Below, one piece after another: positions 35,810 through 45,127 of a stretch of DNA of 64,000 bases (position 1 is its first letter; each line of letters starts with the position of its first letter). The notes beneath the pieces were generated by a model. It was not told where the DNA came from. It searched no databases and saw nothing but the letters and a program-made list of their open reading frames with translations. A program made the position numbers and the translations under genes. The DNA comes from Lysinibacillus capsici. GTDB lineage: Bacteria > Bacillota > Bacilli > Bacillales_A > Planococcaceae. The stretch covers positions 310,001 through 374,000 of the forward strand of contig NZ_PXXX01000010.1 in the NCBI RefSeq assembly GCF_003367505.1, read 5' to 3'.

Positions 35810-36709
35810 ATGAAAAAAAGACAGCTTGGTACAAGTGAATTGTTTATTTCAGAGATTAGTTTAGGAGGCATGTCTCTTTCGACAGATAAAACACAAGCTG
35901 CTGCCATTGTCGATATGGCATTAGATGCTGGCATTAACTATATAGATACAGCTGATTTATATGATTATGGTGCAAATGAAGAGATTATTGGCGCAACGTT
36001 AGGTAAGCGTCGTCATGATGTCATCCTAGCAACAAAGGTAGGTAATCGGTGGGCAGAAGGGGTAGATGGCTGGCATTGGGATACATCACCATCCTATATA
36101 AAAGAAGCTGTCCATGCTAGCTTACGACGTTTAGGAACAGACTACATTGATGTATATCAATTACACGGTGGCACAATCGAAGATGATTGGGACGAGATAA
36201 TTGACACATTTGAAGGACTGAAAAAAGAAGGGCTCATTCGTGAATATGGTATATCCTCCATTCGTCCTAATGTATTGCAGCGATTTTTACCTGCAAGCTC
36301 GGCTAGAAGCGTCATGATGCAATACAGTGCCCTCGATCGCCGCCCTGAAGAATGGTTTAACTTTATTGCGAAACAGGGTGCTTCTGTTGTAACACGTGGC
36401 ACAGTGGCAAAGGGCTTATTAACAAATAGCTGGCAACAACGTCTACAACATGTTAATGGTTTTAACACCTATACTGCTGAGGAGTTAACAACAACGTTAA
36501 CAGACTTAGCTTTACACTATAATAACTTGCATGCTTTGGCTATCGCTTTTAATCTAAAAGAGCCGACAATCGCTTCTACGGTCATTGGCGCAAGCTCTCA
36601 ACAACAACTAGCACAAACGCTTGCTTCCTACGAGAAAATTAATTCAATAACAGATTTCAAGGTAGCTAATGAGCTAACAAAAAATGAGTACTATCAAGAA
36701 CATCGATGA
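35810..36709 (+). CDS. yqkF: aldo/keto reductase YqkF
   Basis: A 299-residue NADPH-dependent oxidoreductase with the AKR TIM-barrel motifs: MKKRQLGTSELFISEISLG start, catalytic DTADLYDYG (Asp, Tyr), Lys in VILATKVGNRW, DYIDVYQLHGG, and cofactor region VTRGTVAKGLL. Very close to B. subtilis YqkF as I remember it; the physiological substrate is unknown. ATG 35810 has AAGGAGGT 8 bases upstream; the open frame extends to 35762 without a ribosome site. Overlaps the VanZ gene by 4 bases. Confidence 0.92.
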   Translation: MKKRQLGTSELFISEISLGGMSLSTDKTQAAAIVDMALDAGINYIDTADLYDYGANEEIIGATLGKRRHDVILATKVGNRWAEGVDGWHWDTSPSYIKEAVHASLRRLGTDYIDVYQLHGGTIEDDWDEIIDTFEGLKKEGLIREYGISSIRPNVLQRFLPASSARSVMMQYSALDRRPEEWFNFIAKQGASVVTRGTVAKGLLTNSWQQRLQHVNGFNTYTAEELTTTLTDLALHYNNLHALAIAFNLKEPTIASTVIGASSQQQLAQTLASYEKINSITDFKVANELTKNEYYQEHR

Positions 36710-37185
36710 AAAAATGGCTAATTTTACTCATTTGTCTAGTTGTACTAGTAATCTCCTCTAGTATGACCTATGAGCAACAGAGTATACTACCAGAATTAGA
36801 AGATTTGCTCGCCAATAAACCTTTTGAAAAACAACTATCTATTTTAAAAATTCCCTATTGGGGAACCATCGTTTCAGTGGAAGAGCGAGGTTATTTTCCA
36901 TTTGTAGAGTTTTTAATTCGTAAATTGACACACTTCATGGGATTTGGATGCATCGCACTTGGCCTTTACTTCGCCTGGGGAAAAAGACGTTTTGCAGCAA
37001 GTATTGCTATCGGTGGAACGGCTACAATCGCAGTGCTTGATGAGTTTCGTCAAAGCTTTACGCCAGGTCGTACAATGAGTGCTCAAGATGTGCTTGTCGA
37101 TACAGCTGGAGCCATTGTTTTTGTTAGTCTCGTTGTTGCACTAAGAAAAATACTCAAAAATAAAAGACAAAAGGCTCAATTATAG
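36706..37185 (+). CDS. VanZ family membrane protein
   Basis: A 159-residue membrane protein. N-terminal segment (residues 1-20), then LIRKLTHFMGFGCIALGLYF near 70-90, a segment near 95-110 and the VanZ signature DEFRQSFTPGRTMSAQDVLVDTAGA near 112-136, then a last segment. VanZ proteins give low-level glycopeptide resistance in some bacteria; the cellular role of chromosomal members is unclear. Start ATG overlaps the yqkF stop (ATGA). The stop lies inside the stem-loop of a bidirectional terminator. Confidence 0.88.
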   Translation: MKKWLILLICLVVLVISSSMTYEQQSILPELEDLLANKPFEKQLSILKIPYWGTIVSVEERGYFPFVEFLIRKLTHFMGFGCIALGLYFAWGKRRFAASIAIGGTATIAVLDEFRQSFTPGRTMSAQDVLVDTAGAIVFVSLVVALRKILKNKRQKAQL

Positions 37186-37199
37186 CCTTTTGTCTTTTA
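37161..37199. terminator. bidirectional terminator after the VanZ gene
   Basis: A perfect 16-bp stem 37161-37176 / 37184-37199 whose 7-base loop reads CAATTAT. Proximal arm is the VanZ coding end; the convergent GNAT gene ends at 37202. Confidence 0.85.
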
Positions 37200-37201
37200 T
37201 T

Positions 37202-37708
37202 TTAAAGGTGGAACCGCCAAAAATAGAGGGACTTCGTTTCTTTAAACAAGACAGCCCCTGCTTTTTCCAAAACTCGATGGGAAGCCATATTTTCTTTTTC
37301 CGTGTCAGCGATAACGTATTTTGCATTTGGCTGATGGAGTAACCAGTCTTTAAGAGCTATGATTGATTCTGTCATATAGCCCTGCCCCATATAAGGAGGC
37401 AAAGTATAATACCCAATCACAACTTCCCCTTGCTCATTTGGCGTACCTTTTAGCATTATGCCACCAACAGCACAATTTTTTTCTTTTAATACAAGTAACC
37501 AATTCGTATGCCATAGATAATTTGGCTCATCTTCTAATACTTTGCAAAGTCTAAAATACAGCGCTTGTTTAAGCTCGCAATCTAAACTCCCTACACCTTT
37601 ACTTAATGACAACTCCGCCGCCATTTGCTCCTCATGCTCTATTAGTAAATTAAGATACTTAGCGTTTAAAGGAATTAACCTTATTCTTTCTGTTTGTAAT
37701 TCTACCAT
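37202..37708 (-). CDS. GNAT acetyltransferase (RimJ/RimL-like)
   Basis: A 168-residue GNAT enzyme. The start VELQTERIRLIPLNAKYLNL is the common beginning of the RimJ/RimL branch; the acetyl-CoA loop is YTLPPYMGQGYMTESIIALK near 105-124, then SHRVLEKAGA near 148. AGGAG lies 6 bases before ATG. The acceptor substrate is not predictable. Stands alone between two terminators. Confidence 0.85.
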   Translation of the reverse strand: MVELQTERIRLIPLNAKYLNLLIEHEEQMAAELSLSKGVGSLDCELKQALYFRLCKVLEDEPNYLWHTNWLLVLKEKNCAVGGIMLKGTPNEQGEVVIGYYTLPPYMGQGYMTESIIALKDWLLHQPNAKYVIADTEKENMASHRVLEKAGAVLFKETKSLYFWRFHL

Positions 37709-37848
37709 GTTGGTCTCCTAACATAATTTAATTGATACTAAACTACAATTAGGTATATGTTATTGGCAGCGTCTCCCGTTCGTTTAAATTCAAAGACCTC
37801 TCCCTCTATATCGACCACAGCCATATAAATGTTATGCTGTAAATATAA

Positions 37849-37880
37849 AACAGTGAACCCACCTATGTGAATTCACTGTT
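37849..37880 (-). terminator. terminator of the YqkE-like gene
   Basis: Nine-base stem 37849-37857 / 37872-37880 with a 14-base loop and a short T-rich tail on the minus strand. Confidence 0.65.
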
Positions 37881-37885
37881 CTCTC

Positions 37886-38152
37886 TTAATATTTAGTACC
37901 TTTATCGCCGTATTCGTTTAAAAGTTCTTCAAACGATTTGTTTTTTTCTCGTTGTTTACGTTCAAAAGCTAATTTTGCCTGACGCTCTTCTTCTGCCGCC
38001 TGCTCTTTAGCAGTTAAATCTTGCTTCGCTGCTTTCAATTTTGCTAGCACATCGCCACCTAGCTGATCTGCTAATGTAACGGCCTCTTGCTTAGGTAGGC
38101 TAGCTGTTACGCTATTGTCAGTATGTTGTTGCTGTTTTCGTTTCTTTCCCAT
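37886..38152 (-). CDS. yqkE: YqkE/DUF3886-like charged protein
   Basis: An 88-residue, very charged, mostly helical protein. The run LGGDVLAKLKAAKQDL followed by alternating Glu/Lys/Arg and ending in REKNKSFEELLNEYG fits the DUF3886 family, which includes B. subtilis YqkE, the neighbour of yqkF. Probably a coiled coil in the cytoplasm; no function is known. AGAAGGTG lies 7 bases before ATG. Confidence 0.75.
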   Translation of the reverse strand: MGKKRKQQQHTDNSVTASLPKQEAVTLADQLGGDVLAKLKAAKQDLTAKEQAAEEERQAKLAFERKQREKNKSFEELLNEYGDKGTKY

Positions 38153-38175
38153 TTCTATTCACCTTCTTATTGACA

Positions 38176-39360
38176 TCAAGGGCGCTTCACAACTGTTGCT
38201 ACGCCTTGTCCACCACCGATACATAATGTGGCTAAGCCCGTTTTCACATCACGCTTTTCCATCTCATGTAATAGCGTTACCAAAATCCGAGCACCACTAG
38301 CACCGATTGGGTGACCAAGAGCAATGGCACCCCCGTTAACATTTAGTTTATCATGATTAAAGCTTAATTCACGATCTACAGCAATTGATTGTGCTGCAAA
38401 TGCTTCATTTGCTTCAATTAAATCGATATCGTTTAAAGTAATCTTAGCCTTTGTCAGCGCTTTTTGTACTGCTTTTACAGGACCTGTACCCATAATTGCA
38501 GGATCTACACCAGCACTAGCATTCGCTGTAATGATCGCCATTGGTTGAATGCCTAGCTCTTGTGCTTTTTCCTTTGACATCACCACTACCGCTGCCGCAC
38601 CATCATTAATACCAGACGCGTTCGCTGCTGTGACAGAGCCATCCTTTTTAAATGCTGGTCGTAGCTTACCTAATGATTCTGCTGTCACACCTGCTCGTGG
38701 AAATTCATCTTTATTGAAAAGCAGTGGCTCTCCCTTGCGCTGTGGAATCTCAACAGCAACGATTTCATTTTCAAACTTGCCCGCTGCAATTGCTTCCTCT
38801 GCACGTTGCTGAGAACGAGCTGCAAAAGCATCCTGCTCTTCTCGAGAGATTTGATACATATCACATAAATTTTCAGCTGTAATGCCCATATGATAATCGT
38901 TAAAAGCACACCATAGGCCATCTTGTATCATTGTATCTACTACCTTTTGGTCGCCCATTCGGAAGCCTTCTCGTGCATTTTTTAAGACGTATGGAGCCTG
39001 GCTCATATTTTCAAATCCACCTGCAACAACAATCTCTGCATCTCCCGCTATAATCGCCTGTGTTGCTAAATGAACAGCCTTTAAACCTGATCCACATACT
39101 TTATTAATTGTTAATGCTGATACCTCTTGAGGTAACCCCGCTTTAATTGCCGCTTGACGAGCTGGATTTTGTCCAAGTCCTGCCGATAAAACATTCCCCA
39201 TAATAACCTCATCGACATGTTCACCTGCTACGCCAGCACGCACTAATGCCTCTTTAATGACAATGCTACCTAACGTTGTCGCTGGTACGTCTTTTAATGT
39301 CCCCTGAAATGAGCCAATTGCTGTACGCACCGCACTCACGATTACTACCTCGTTTGTCAT
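38176..39360 (-). CDS. acetyl-CoA C-acetyltransferase (thiolase)
   Basis: A 394-residue class II thiolase: nucleophilic Cys in [11 protein letters not shown] near residue 88, NEAFAAQ near 316, [10 protein letters not shown] near 350 and the base Cys in CIGGGQGVA near 379. It condenses two acetyl-CoA to acetoacetyl-CoA or runs in reverse; biosynthetic versus degradative direction is not clear. ATG 39360 is 7 bases after GGGGAGA; the frame to 39387 is less likely. Adjacent genes do not form a pathway with it. Confidence 0.93.
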   Translation of the reverse strand: MTNEVVIVSAVRTAIGSFQGTLKDVPATTLGSIVIKEALVRAGVAGEHVDEVIMGNVLSAGLGQNPARQAAIKAGLPQEVSALTINKVCGSGLKAVHLATQAIIAGDAEIVVAGGFENMSQAPYVLKNAREGFRMGDQKVVDTMIQDGLWCAFNDYHMGITAENLCDMYQISREEQDAFAARSQQRAEEAIAAGKFENEIVAVEIPQRKGEPLLFNKDEFPRAGVTAESLGKLRPAFKKDGSVTAANASGINDGAAAVVVMSKEKAQELGIQPMAIITANASAGVDPAIMGTGPVKAVQKALTKAKITLNDIDLIEANEAFAAQSIAVDRELSFNHDKLNVNGGAIALGHPIGASGARILVTLLHEMEKRDVKTGLATLCIGGGQGVATVVKRP

Positions 39361-39564
39361 AATCATTCTCCCCTTTTCCCCGTTCAAGAATCAACACTGC
39401 ATGCATATGCTACTAGCAGATATGTATATTTTAACAAATATTTTGACGATTTTCGATAATAGAAATAATCGCAGTTTTGCCAAAGATATTGTAAAATGTT
39501 GACGTGTTTTAAACAATCTTAGTTGGGAACATTACAAATAAGAAACAGCATGTGGAGGTGTTTT

Positions 39565-40539
39565 ATGATGAAAAAGAAGATGCTTTTATTCTCTGGTATT
39601 ACAACAACGCTAGCCGCCGCTGCAACAGGTCTGTTCGGCTTCGCGCTTTCCAATAAATTAATGTATATCCAACAAAAAGACCCTGAATTTATACGGGAAC
39701 GAGAAACGACCGCAAAGCGCTTTGATGAAGCTTGGTACAATAAAAACTTGAAATGTGAACTGAATATTGATTCTCCAAATGGCTATACAATTCGAGGCAT
39801 TATGTTTCAGCCATTGCAAACAAATAACACGATCATCATTTGCCACGGTGTTACCGAAAATAAAATAAATTCCGTGAAATATGCTCGCCTTTTTGAAAGA
39901 CTTGGCTATAATTCTGTTATATTTGACCACCGTCGCCATGGTGAATCTGGAGGCAAGACAACAAGCTATGGCTACTATGAGAAAAACGATCTTGATGCCG
40001 TGGTGAAAACAGTAAAAGCCATGATTGGAGAGGATGCTATACTTGGCATTCACGGTGAATCGATGGGTGCTGCAACCATGCTCCTCTATGCAGGAACAGT
40101 CGAGGATGGCGCTGATTTTTATATCTCAGATTGCGCGTTCTCGGACTTTTCTATGTTACTCAAACAAATTGCGAAAACTGAATTTAAATATGGCTCCATT
40201 ATTCCTATTCGTTTTGCTGACTTTTTTGTTCGTCTTAGAGATGGTTACTCATTTAAAAGTGTAACACCTGCCGAAGCCGTCACACATATTGAAAAACCTG
40301 TGCTCTTTATCCATAGTATTCCCGATACATTTATTCCAGCTTCCATGTCACTCGATCTCTACAATAAAAAAACCGGTCCAAAAAAATTAAAACTTTTTGA
40401 TACGGGGGCACATGCACAGTCCTTTAATGAAAATATGGATGAATATGAGGATTTAATTCATGATTTTTTAGACAATTTTATTTATCAAAAAATCAATCAG
40501 GATTCTTCTTCTTCCAATGTCATTCCATTCCATTTTTAG
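39565..40539 (+). CDS. yqkD: alpha/beta hydrolase YqkD-like
   Basis: A 324-residue protein with an N-terminal membrane anchor or uncleaved signal (about residues 4-26, ending FALSNKL) and an alpha/beta-hydrolase domain: oxyanion strand IIICHGVTENK, DHRRHGESGGKTTSYGYYEK, nucleophile elbow GIHGESMGAAT near 175, Asp near DTFIP, and His near GAHAQS. This closely follows B. subtilis YqkD, whose substrate is unknown. GGAGG precedes ATG 39565 by 6 bases; ATG 39568 is equally possible. Confidence 0.9.
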   Translation: MMKKKMLLFSGITTTLAAAATGLFGFALSNKLMYIQQKDPEFIRERETTAKRFDEAWYNKNLKCELNIDSPNGYTIRGIMFQPLQTNNTIIICHGVTENKINSVKYARLFERLGYNSVIFDHRRHGESGGKTTSYGYYEKNDLDAVVKTVKAMIGEDAILGIHGESMGAATMLLYAGTVEDGADFYISDCAFSDFSMLLKQIAKTEFKYGSIIPIRFADFFVRLRDGYSFKSVTPAEAVTHIEKPVLFIHSIPDTFIPASMSLDLYNKKTGPKKLKLFDTGAHAQSFNENMDEYEDLIHDFLDNFIYQKINQDSSSSNVIPFHF

Positions 40540-40546
40540 GGCAATG

Positions 40547-40585
40547 AAAAACCTTGCGTCATTTTACTCGCAAGGTTTTTATTTT
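40547..40585. terminator. bidirectional terminator between yqkD and luxS
   Basis: Perfect 12-bp stem 40547-40558 / 40569-40580 with a 10-base loop and T-runs on both sides, between convergent genes. Confidence 0.85.
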
Positions 40586-40587
40586 AT

Positions 40588-41058
40588 TTAATCTTCAAAA
40601 ATAATATGCCATTCATCACGTTTCGCTAAAAACTCTTTTGCTAATGCTTGGGCCCCTTCTAAACTATGGCTAGCAGCCCAGCCACATTGCACTTCATTGC
40701 AGGCAGGCACTGCGGTTGCCTTTGTCACATCTGTAAATGTGTTCTCTAAAATAGCTAATAAATCCTCATAATCATTATGATTGATCAAGGACACATAGAA
40801 GCCTGTTTGACAACCCATTGGACTGAAATCAACAATATGATCTGAGTAATTACGGATAATGTCAGCAGATAAATGCTCTAAAGAATGTAATGCAGGCATT
40901 TCCATATGCTCCTTATTTGGCTGTTTAAAGCGAATATCGTATTTATATACTTCATCGCCATTTTTGCCAGTTTTCACACCTGCTAAACGAACATAAGGTG
41001 CCTTCACTTTTGTATGATCTAGATCAAAACTTTCTACATTTGTTTTTTCTTTTTGCAA
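40588..41058 (-). CDS. luxS: S-ribosylhomocysteine lyase
   Basis: A 156-residue Fe(II) enzyme that cleaves S-ribosylhomocysteine to homocysteine and the AI-2 precursor in the methyl cycle. Metal ligands His58 and His62 in LHSLEHL and the Cys in NEVQCGWAA near 126; catalytic Cys in PMGCQTGFY near 83. The family start [18 protein letters not shown] lies just after the chosen TTG (41058), which has GGGAG 9 bases upstream. The frame to 41091 has a poorer start. Confidence 0.95.
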   Translation of the reverse strand: MQKEKTNVESFDLDHTKVKAPYVRLAGVKTGKNGDEVYKYDIRFKQPNKEHMEMPALHSLEHLSADIIRNYSDHIVDFSPMGCQTGFYVSLINHNDYEDLLAILENTFTDVTKATAVPACNEVQCGWAASHSLEGAQALAKEFLAKRDEWHIIFED

Positions 41059-41153
41059 TATACACAACTCCCTTCCGTATAGTAACTCCATTATACATAG
41101 TTTCCCGATAGAGTTGTATGATTTTTAAGAATTATTTAAATACTATTAAAAAT

Positions 41154-41185
41154 AAAAAAACAACTAGTTAAGCTTGAACTAGTTG
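41154..41185 (-). terminator. yneF terminator
   Basis: Nine-base perfect stem 41161-41169 / 41177-41185, seven-base loop, followed on the minus strand by seven T. Confidence 0.8.
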
Positions 41186-41201
41186 CTCGGAACATTCCAA
41201 A

Positions 41202-41420
41202 TTACTTCTGGAATTTATTCATTTGCGCCATCATTTGACGTACTTGCTTTTCAGACGGCGTACGACCCATTTGCGCCATCATCATACGAATCATTTGCTC
41301 ATTAATAGGTGGGTTTTCTTTCAAATATTTCATCATAGCTTGACGAGCGAAATAGAAACCAAGTGCTGCGCCCGCTGCTAATGCGATAATTACGATAATA
41401 ATCCAGCCCCATGTAGGCAT
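41202..41420 (-). CDS. yneF: UPF0154 small membrane protein YneF
   Basis: A 72-residue protein, the same length as B. subtilis YneF: one N-terminal membrane segment (WIIIVIIALAAGAALGFYFA) and the conserved tail LKENPPINEQMIRMMMAQMG followed by PSEKQVRQMM. Function is not known. GGAGG lies 9 bases before ATG 41420. Downstream of sirA, as in B. subtilis. Confidence 0.92.
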   Translation of the reverse strand: MPTWGWIIIVIIALAAGAALGFYFARQAMMKYLKENPPINEQMIRMMMAQMGRTPSEKQVRQMMAQMNKFQK

Positions 41421-41519
41421 ACAACCAACCTCCTCCACTACAATATACCGAGAAAAAACTCTCCACGCTCCATTATACACCAAATAATAGCGTGTTACTA
41501 TATATTGTAGTGAATTTTC

Positions 41520-41945
41520 CTAGTGCATTGTATACTTCATCGGCTTTAACCACCCACACTCATTATCCTGTTTATTAAAAGCAATAAAACGTTCACTCAT
41601 TTTAGCAAGCATTTGAAATAAATCTAAATCTAGCATTCGCGAACCTTCACAGTAAACACAAATTTTACGATCTACTAAATAAATAGCCATTTTACCTTTG
41701 ATTGGATGTTCTAAAAACAAAGCATTACGAGCTCTTTCTAGGTGTGCATATTTGGAATCAAGTTGATGCTCTAACATGGCTGCAATCTCCTCAAAACGAA
41801 CGGATTCACATATATATGCAAGCTCTTTTAAGGATTTCTCATTGGCATCTTCACAACCTTGCATCATCTCTAATAACTTACGCTCTCTGCCAAAAATAAA
41901 CGTTAAATGCTCTTCTTTTATCTTATATATAGAATAGGTTCTCAC
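41520..41945 (-). CDS. sirA: sporulation inhibitor of replication SirA
   Basis: A 141-residue protein. The opening RTYSIYKIKEEHLTFIFGRE and the C-terminal NECGWLKPMK correspond to B. subtilis SirA (YneE), which binds DnaA domain I at sporulation onset and blocks new rounds of replication. Start GTG 41945 is 7 bases after AAGGAGG; the longer frame to 41978 is unlikely. It stays beside yneF as in B. subtilis, but tkt is now 4.6 kb away behind the lia genes. Confidence 0.85.
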   Translation of the reverse strand: MRTYSIYKIKEEHLTFIFGRERKLLEMMQGCEDANEKSLKELAYICESVRFEEIAAMLEHQLDSKYAHLERARNALFLEHPIKGKMAIYLVDRKICVYCEGSRMLDLDLFQMLAKMSERFIAFNKQDNECGWLKPMKYTMH

Positions 41946-42283
41946 CAGAAATCCTCCTTCGCTCAGTTTCTTTTTCATAAGTATAGCTCATTCAATCTTG
42001 TTTATTTGTCAAACGAAGGAGGGATCTCTCTTCTATTTTTGTCGAAAAAATTCTAGTTTCGGGTCTATAAATGACTTTATGGCAAATGGTATTTTCAACC
42101 AAAAATAATTAATATTTTTCCAAAAACAAGAAAAAGTCTTATTAAACACAGATAAAAACCTTCTATTTTGGCTGCTTAGATGGATCTCAGCCTCAAGACC
42201 TAGTTCAAAATCAATTTCGAGTCCGTTTTAGACAATCTTGTAAATAGGTAACATAAAGGTACAAACGAAAGGAGCTAAAACAA
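41946..42283. other. intergenic region upstream of the lia operon
   Basis: About 340 AT-rich bases between divergent sirA and liaI. Near 42220-42235 a TCGAGTCC...TTTAGAC stretch is an imperfect inverted repeat that could be the LiaR operator by position, with a TAACAT-type -10 shortly after. No gene or structured RNA seen. Confidence 0.35.
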
Positions 42284-42640
42284 ATGAAAAAATTTCTTTT
42301 ATTAACTGGAGGCGTCATTGCAGCATGTGTTGCACTAGCGTTAATTGGACCACTGGCGGGGTTATTATTCTCTGGATTATTTGTAGCACTGGGCATGCAC
42401 TTCTACATTGCTAGTAAGTCATCTTTCGGTAAAATTTTCTGGTTTACAGTTGGTCTAATCGGTGTCCTATCAGCAGTGTCTAACATTCCAGCAATGGTAG
42501 GTCTTGCTGCAATCGCCATTATCTATGTTATCTATAAAAAATGGAATGGCGAAGATGTAAAAATCCCTACAATTGAAGGAAAAAAAGAAGAAGATCCGTT
42601 TACAAACTTTGAAAAAGAATGGTCAAATTTAACAAAATAA
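42284..42640 (+). CDS. liaI: LiaI-like membrane protein
   Basis: A 118-residue membrane protein with two or three hydrophobic segments (about 5-24, 27-42, 48-85) and a polar, lysine-rich cytoplasmic tail of about 30 residues. It directly precedes a PspA/LiaH gene; in B. subtilis liaI-liaH are the main LiaR-induced pair and LiaI anchors LiaH at the membrane. The name rests mainly on that context, as LiaI proteins are poorly conserved. AAAGGAG lies 8 bases before ATG. Confidence 0.7.
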   Translation: MKKFLLLTGGVIAACVALALIGPLAGLLFSGLFVALGMHFYIASKSSFGKIFWFTVGLIGVLSAVSNIPAMVGLAAIAIIYVIYKKWNGEDVKIPTIEGKKEEDPFTNFEKEWSNLTK

Positions 42641-42655
42641 AAGGAGCGATTTTAA

Positions 42656-43294
42656 ATGAACTTATTTCAACGTTTTAGATATACAGTAGAGGCAGACTTA
42701 CACCAATTATTTGATAAGAAGGAACAAAAAAATCCGATTGCGATGTTAAATCAATACATTCGTGAAGCAGAAAAACAAACAGAACAAACAGGCAAATTAT
42801 TAGAGCGACAAGGGCAATTAAAAGAAAAGCTAGAACAAGAATATAAAGAAAACGCTGATTTACTAGCGAAACGTGAATCTCAATTAGCATTAGCAAAATC
42901 TAGCGGAGAGCAAGACTTAATTGATTTCGCTACGGATGAAGTAACAGCTTATTCAGCTCGTAACCTTACATTACAAGCTAGCATTGAAGCAAGTACTCGT
43001 GAATACTTCGAGCTCGAGCGTAAATTTGAAACAATGAAGCATAAAATTAAAGATATGAAAGTGCGTCAATTACAGCTGATGGGGAAAGAAAATGTAACTC
43101 GTGCCCATCATCAAATGGATGGAATGATTGCCAAAAATAATAAAACAAACTTTGAAGATTTAGAAGCATATATCGATAAATTAGCTTATCAAATCGATAA
43201 AGACCATGAGCTTACAACTTTTGAGGCAAGACTGGCAGAATTAGAAAAAAAAGCAGTAGAAGAAAGCTCACCACTGCTAATTGAAAGTAAATAA
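42656..43294 (+). CDS. liaH: phage-shock protein PspA family, LiaH
   Basis: A 212-residue coiled-coil protein of the PspA/IM30 family: N-terminal amphipathic helix NLFQRFRYTVEADLHQLFDK, conserved NPIAMLNQYIREAEKQTEQT near 26-45, long helices to about 190. It forms large oligomers that protect the membrane under envelope stress. AAGGAG is 9 bases before ATG, 15 bases after liaI. An attenuating hairpin follows. Confidence 0.92.
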   Translation: MNLFQRFRYTVEADLHQLFDKKEQKNPIAMLNQYIREAEKQTEQTGKLLERQGQLKEKLEQEYKENADLLAKRESQLALAKSSGEQDLIDFATDEVTAYSARNLTLQASIEASTREYFELERKFETMKHKIKDMKVRQLQLMGKENVTRAHHQMDGMIAKNNKTNFEDLEAYIDKLAYQIDKDHELTTFEARLAELEKKAVEESSPLLIESK

Positions 43295-43296
43295 CA

Positions 43297-43305
43297 TGGT
43301 ATAAT
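43297..43305 (+). promoter_or_regulatory. extended -10 promoter candidate for liaFSR
   Basis: TGGTATAAT is a perfect extended -10 just after the liaH stop codon. It could give basal expression of liaF-liaS-liaR independent of the induced liaIH promoter. No good -35 at normal spacing. Confidence 0.45.
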
Positions 43306-43311
43306 GAAAGC

Positions 43312-43337
43312 AATGCGCCAACATTAAAAGGCGCATT
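43312..43337 (+). terminator. hairpin between liaH and liaF
   Basis: Perfect 8-bp GC-rich stem 43312-43319 / 43330-43337 followed by CTTTC. A second 6-bp hairpin (43355-43360 / 43368-43373) lies further on. They probably reduce read-through from liaIH into liaFSR. Confidence 0.6.
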
Positions 43338-43406
43338 CTTTCACGTTTAAGAATAGAGGGTCCCATTCCCTCTCTTATACTATTAGTAGAAGGAAGGGTG
43401 ACCCTC

Positions 43407-44090
43407 ATGCAAAATTTCACAACAAATAAGCTCACATTTTGGGTTCTTTGCTTCTTTTTACTCGTCTTTGTGGAGCTAACTATATTTAATAATGGTGGTG
43501 CCTTCTGTTTATTGATTGGGGCTGTACTTCTTTATTTAAGTTTTTCCAAAAAAGTTCGATTTTTTAAATGGACAGGAATTTTCTTTATTGCTATTGCTTT
43601 GTTCACGATGTGGAGCTTACGTTTATTTATCGTCATCATGCTCTTATATATGCTCTATCAATACTTGCAAAGAGAAAACGAGCCAAAAGTAGTTGGTGCA
43701 GAGCTATTTGAAAAGCTTCCTGCAATTAAAAATGACCTAATTGGCACAATGCCAGCGCCTATAGAAGCTTATAAATGGCAAGATGTACAAATTCAGCGCC
43801 TTGCAGGAGATATTACCATTGATACAACGCAAACGATTTTACCAGCTGGCACTAGTCTTATTACAATTCGACAAGGTATCGGTAAAGTTCAAATCTATGT
43901 TCCTTATGAAATTCCATTCCGTTTACAGTATACGACGTTATTTGGTGAGCTCTCCTGCTTACACGTAGGGCCGCAACGTATAGTAAATGAAAGTATTACT
44001 TTCTCAGACGGCAACCCTGAGGATGCTAAACGTGTACTGATTATTCATGTCGCAACCTGGCTTGGAGATTTGGAGGTGCTACGAAAATGA
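43407..44090 (+). CDS. liaF: LiaF-type negative regulator of LiaRS
   Basis: A 227-residue protein: N-terminal membrane segments (about residues 10-27, 33-45, 52-66, 69-85) and a C-terminal beta-rich LiaF/DUF2154-type domain (LAGDITIDTTQTILPAGTSL, GIGKVQIYVPYEIP). LiaF keeps the kinase LiaS off without stress. ATG 43407 is placed 8 bases after AAGGAAGGG; GTG 43398 is an alternative. It overlaps liaS by 4 bases. Confidence 0.9.
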   Translation: MQNFTTNKLTFWVLCFFLLVFVELTIFNNGGAFCLLIGAVLLYLSFSKKVRFFKWTGIFFIAIALFTMWSLRLFIVIMLLYMLYQYLQRENEPKVVGAELFEKLPAIKNDLIGTMPAPIEAYKWQDVQIQRLAGDITIDTTQTILPAGTSLITIRQGIGKVQIYVPYEIPFRLQYTTLFGELSCLHVGPQRIVNESITFSDGNPEDAKRVLIIHVATWLGDLEVLRK

Positions 44091-45127
44091 TAGCATTTAT
44101 CTCAAGATTATTTACATTATTTTTTATTTTAATGAGTGCTGTTTTCGGTCTTCTTGTTGCACTATGGGGCAATCCTGATGAAAAAACATGGGAGCCCTTA
44201 TGGCAGCAGAATTACGATAATATCCCTCTAGGTGGCATCATCATAGTTAGCCTGTTTATACTTAGCTTCCTGTTTGCTAGCTGGATCAGTATGACTGCAA
44301 GGGCACGAGAAGCGCAGGCAACACGAATAGTGAAACAACTGATCGAGCCTGATTTTGTTTTTCCTAAAAAACAAGCTCTTCCGAAATCGTTAAAAAAAGC
44401 ACTTGTCCAAACGAGTGAATTAATTGATACGCAACGTAAAAGTTTACAGCGTTTGTCCAATGAACGGGCTGAGGCCAATGATAAAATTATTCAGGAGCGT
44501 ATTATTGCTGAACGCCAACGACTAGCTAGAGAACTCCATGATTCTGTGTCACAACAACTATTTGCTGCCTCTATGTTACTATCTGCATTAACTGAAAATG
44601 ACGAACATGCTACTAGCTTAAAACAGGTGGAGAAAATCGTTCAGCAGGCACAGCTAGAAATGCGTGCATTACTGCTACACTTACGGCCTGTTGCTTTACA
44701 CAATAAAACATTGGCACAAGGCTTAGAGGAATTGATTATTGAACTTCAGCAAAAAGTTTATTTCCATATAGAATATGAATTAGAAGAAATGGCCTTAACT
44801 AAAGCAGAGGAAGATCATTTATTTCGTATTGCACAAGAGGCACTCTCCAATACGCTGCGTCATGCCAAAGCAAGTGAGGTGGAATTACTTCTTGTGGCAC
44901 GAGACGACTTAGCTATTTTACGAATTCAAGATAATGGTTTAGGCTTTGATGTGGAGGAAGATAAATCCACATCATATGGTTTACAAAATATAGCTGAACG
45001 AGCAGTTGAAATTGGCTGCACCTATAAAATTGTATCAGTGCCTGGTGAAGGAACAATTGTAGAGGTTAAAATTCCTTTACAAAAAGAGGAGGTCAATGTC
45101 GATGATACAAGTGCTCATAGTGGATGA
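44087..45127 (+). CDS. liaS: sensor histidine kinase LiaS
   Basis: A 346-residue NarL-type (HisKA_3) kinase: two membrane segments (about 5-26, 48-70) with a short external loop typical of intramembrane-sensing kinases, a coiled linker, phospho-His near 151 in [20 protein letters not shown], and HATPase with [11 protein letters not shown] and DNGLGFD...YGLQNI. With LiaF and LiaR it responds to lipid II-cycle antibiotics. Overlaps both neighbours. Confidence 0.93.

Noticed and set aside
35734-35934. N-terminal extension of nudF
   Set aside because: It is antisense to the yqkF coding region; the internal ATG with ribosome site matches the 185-residue family length.
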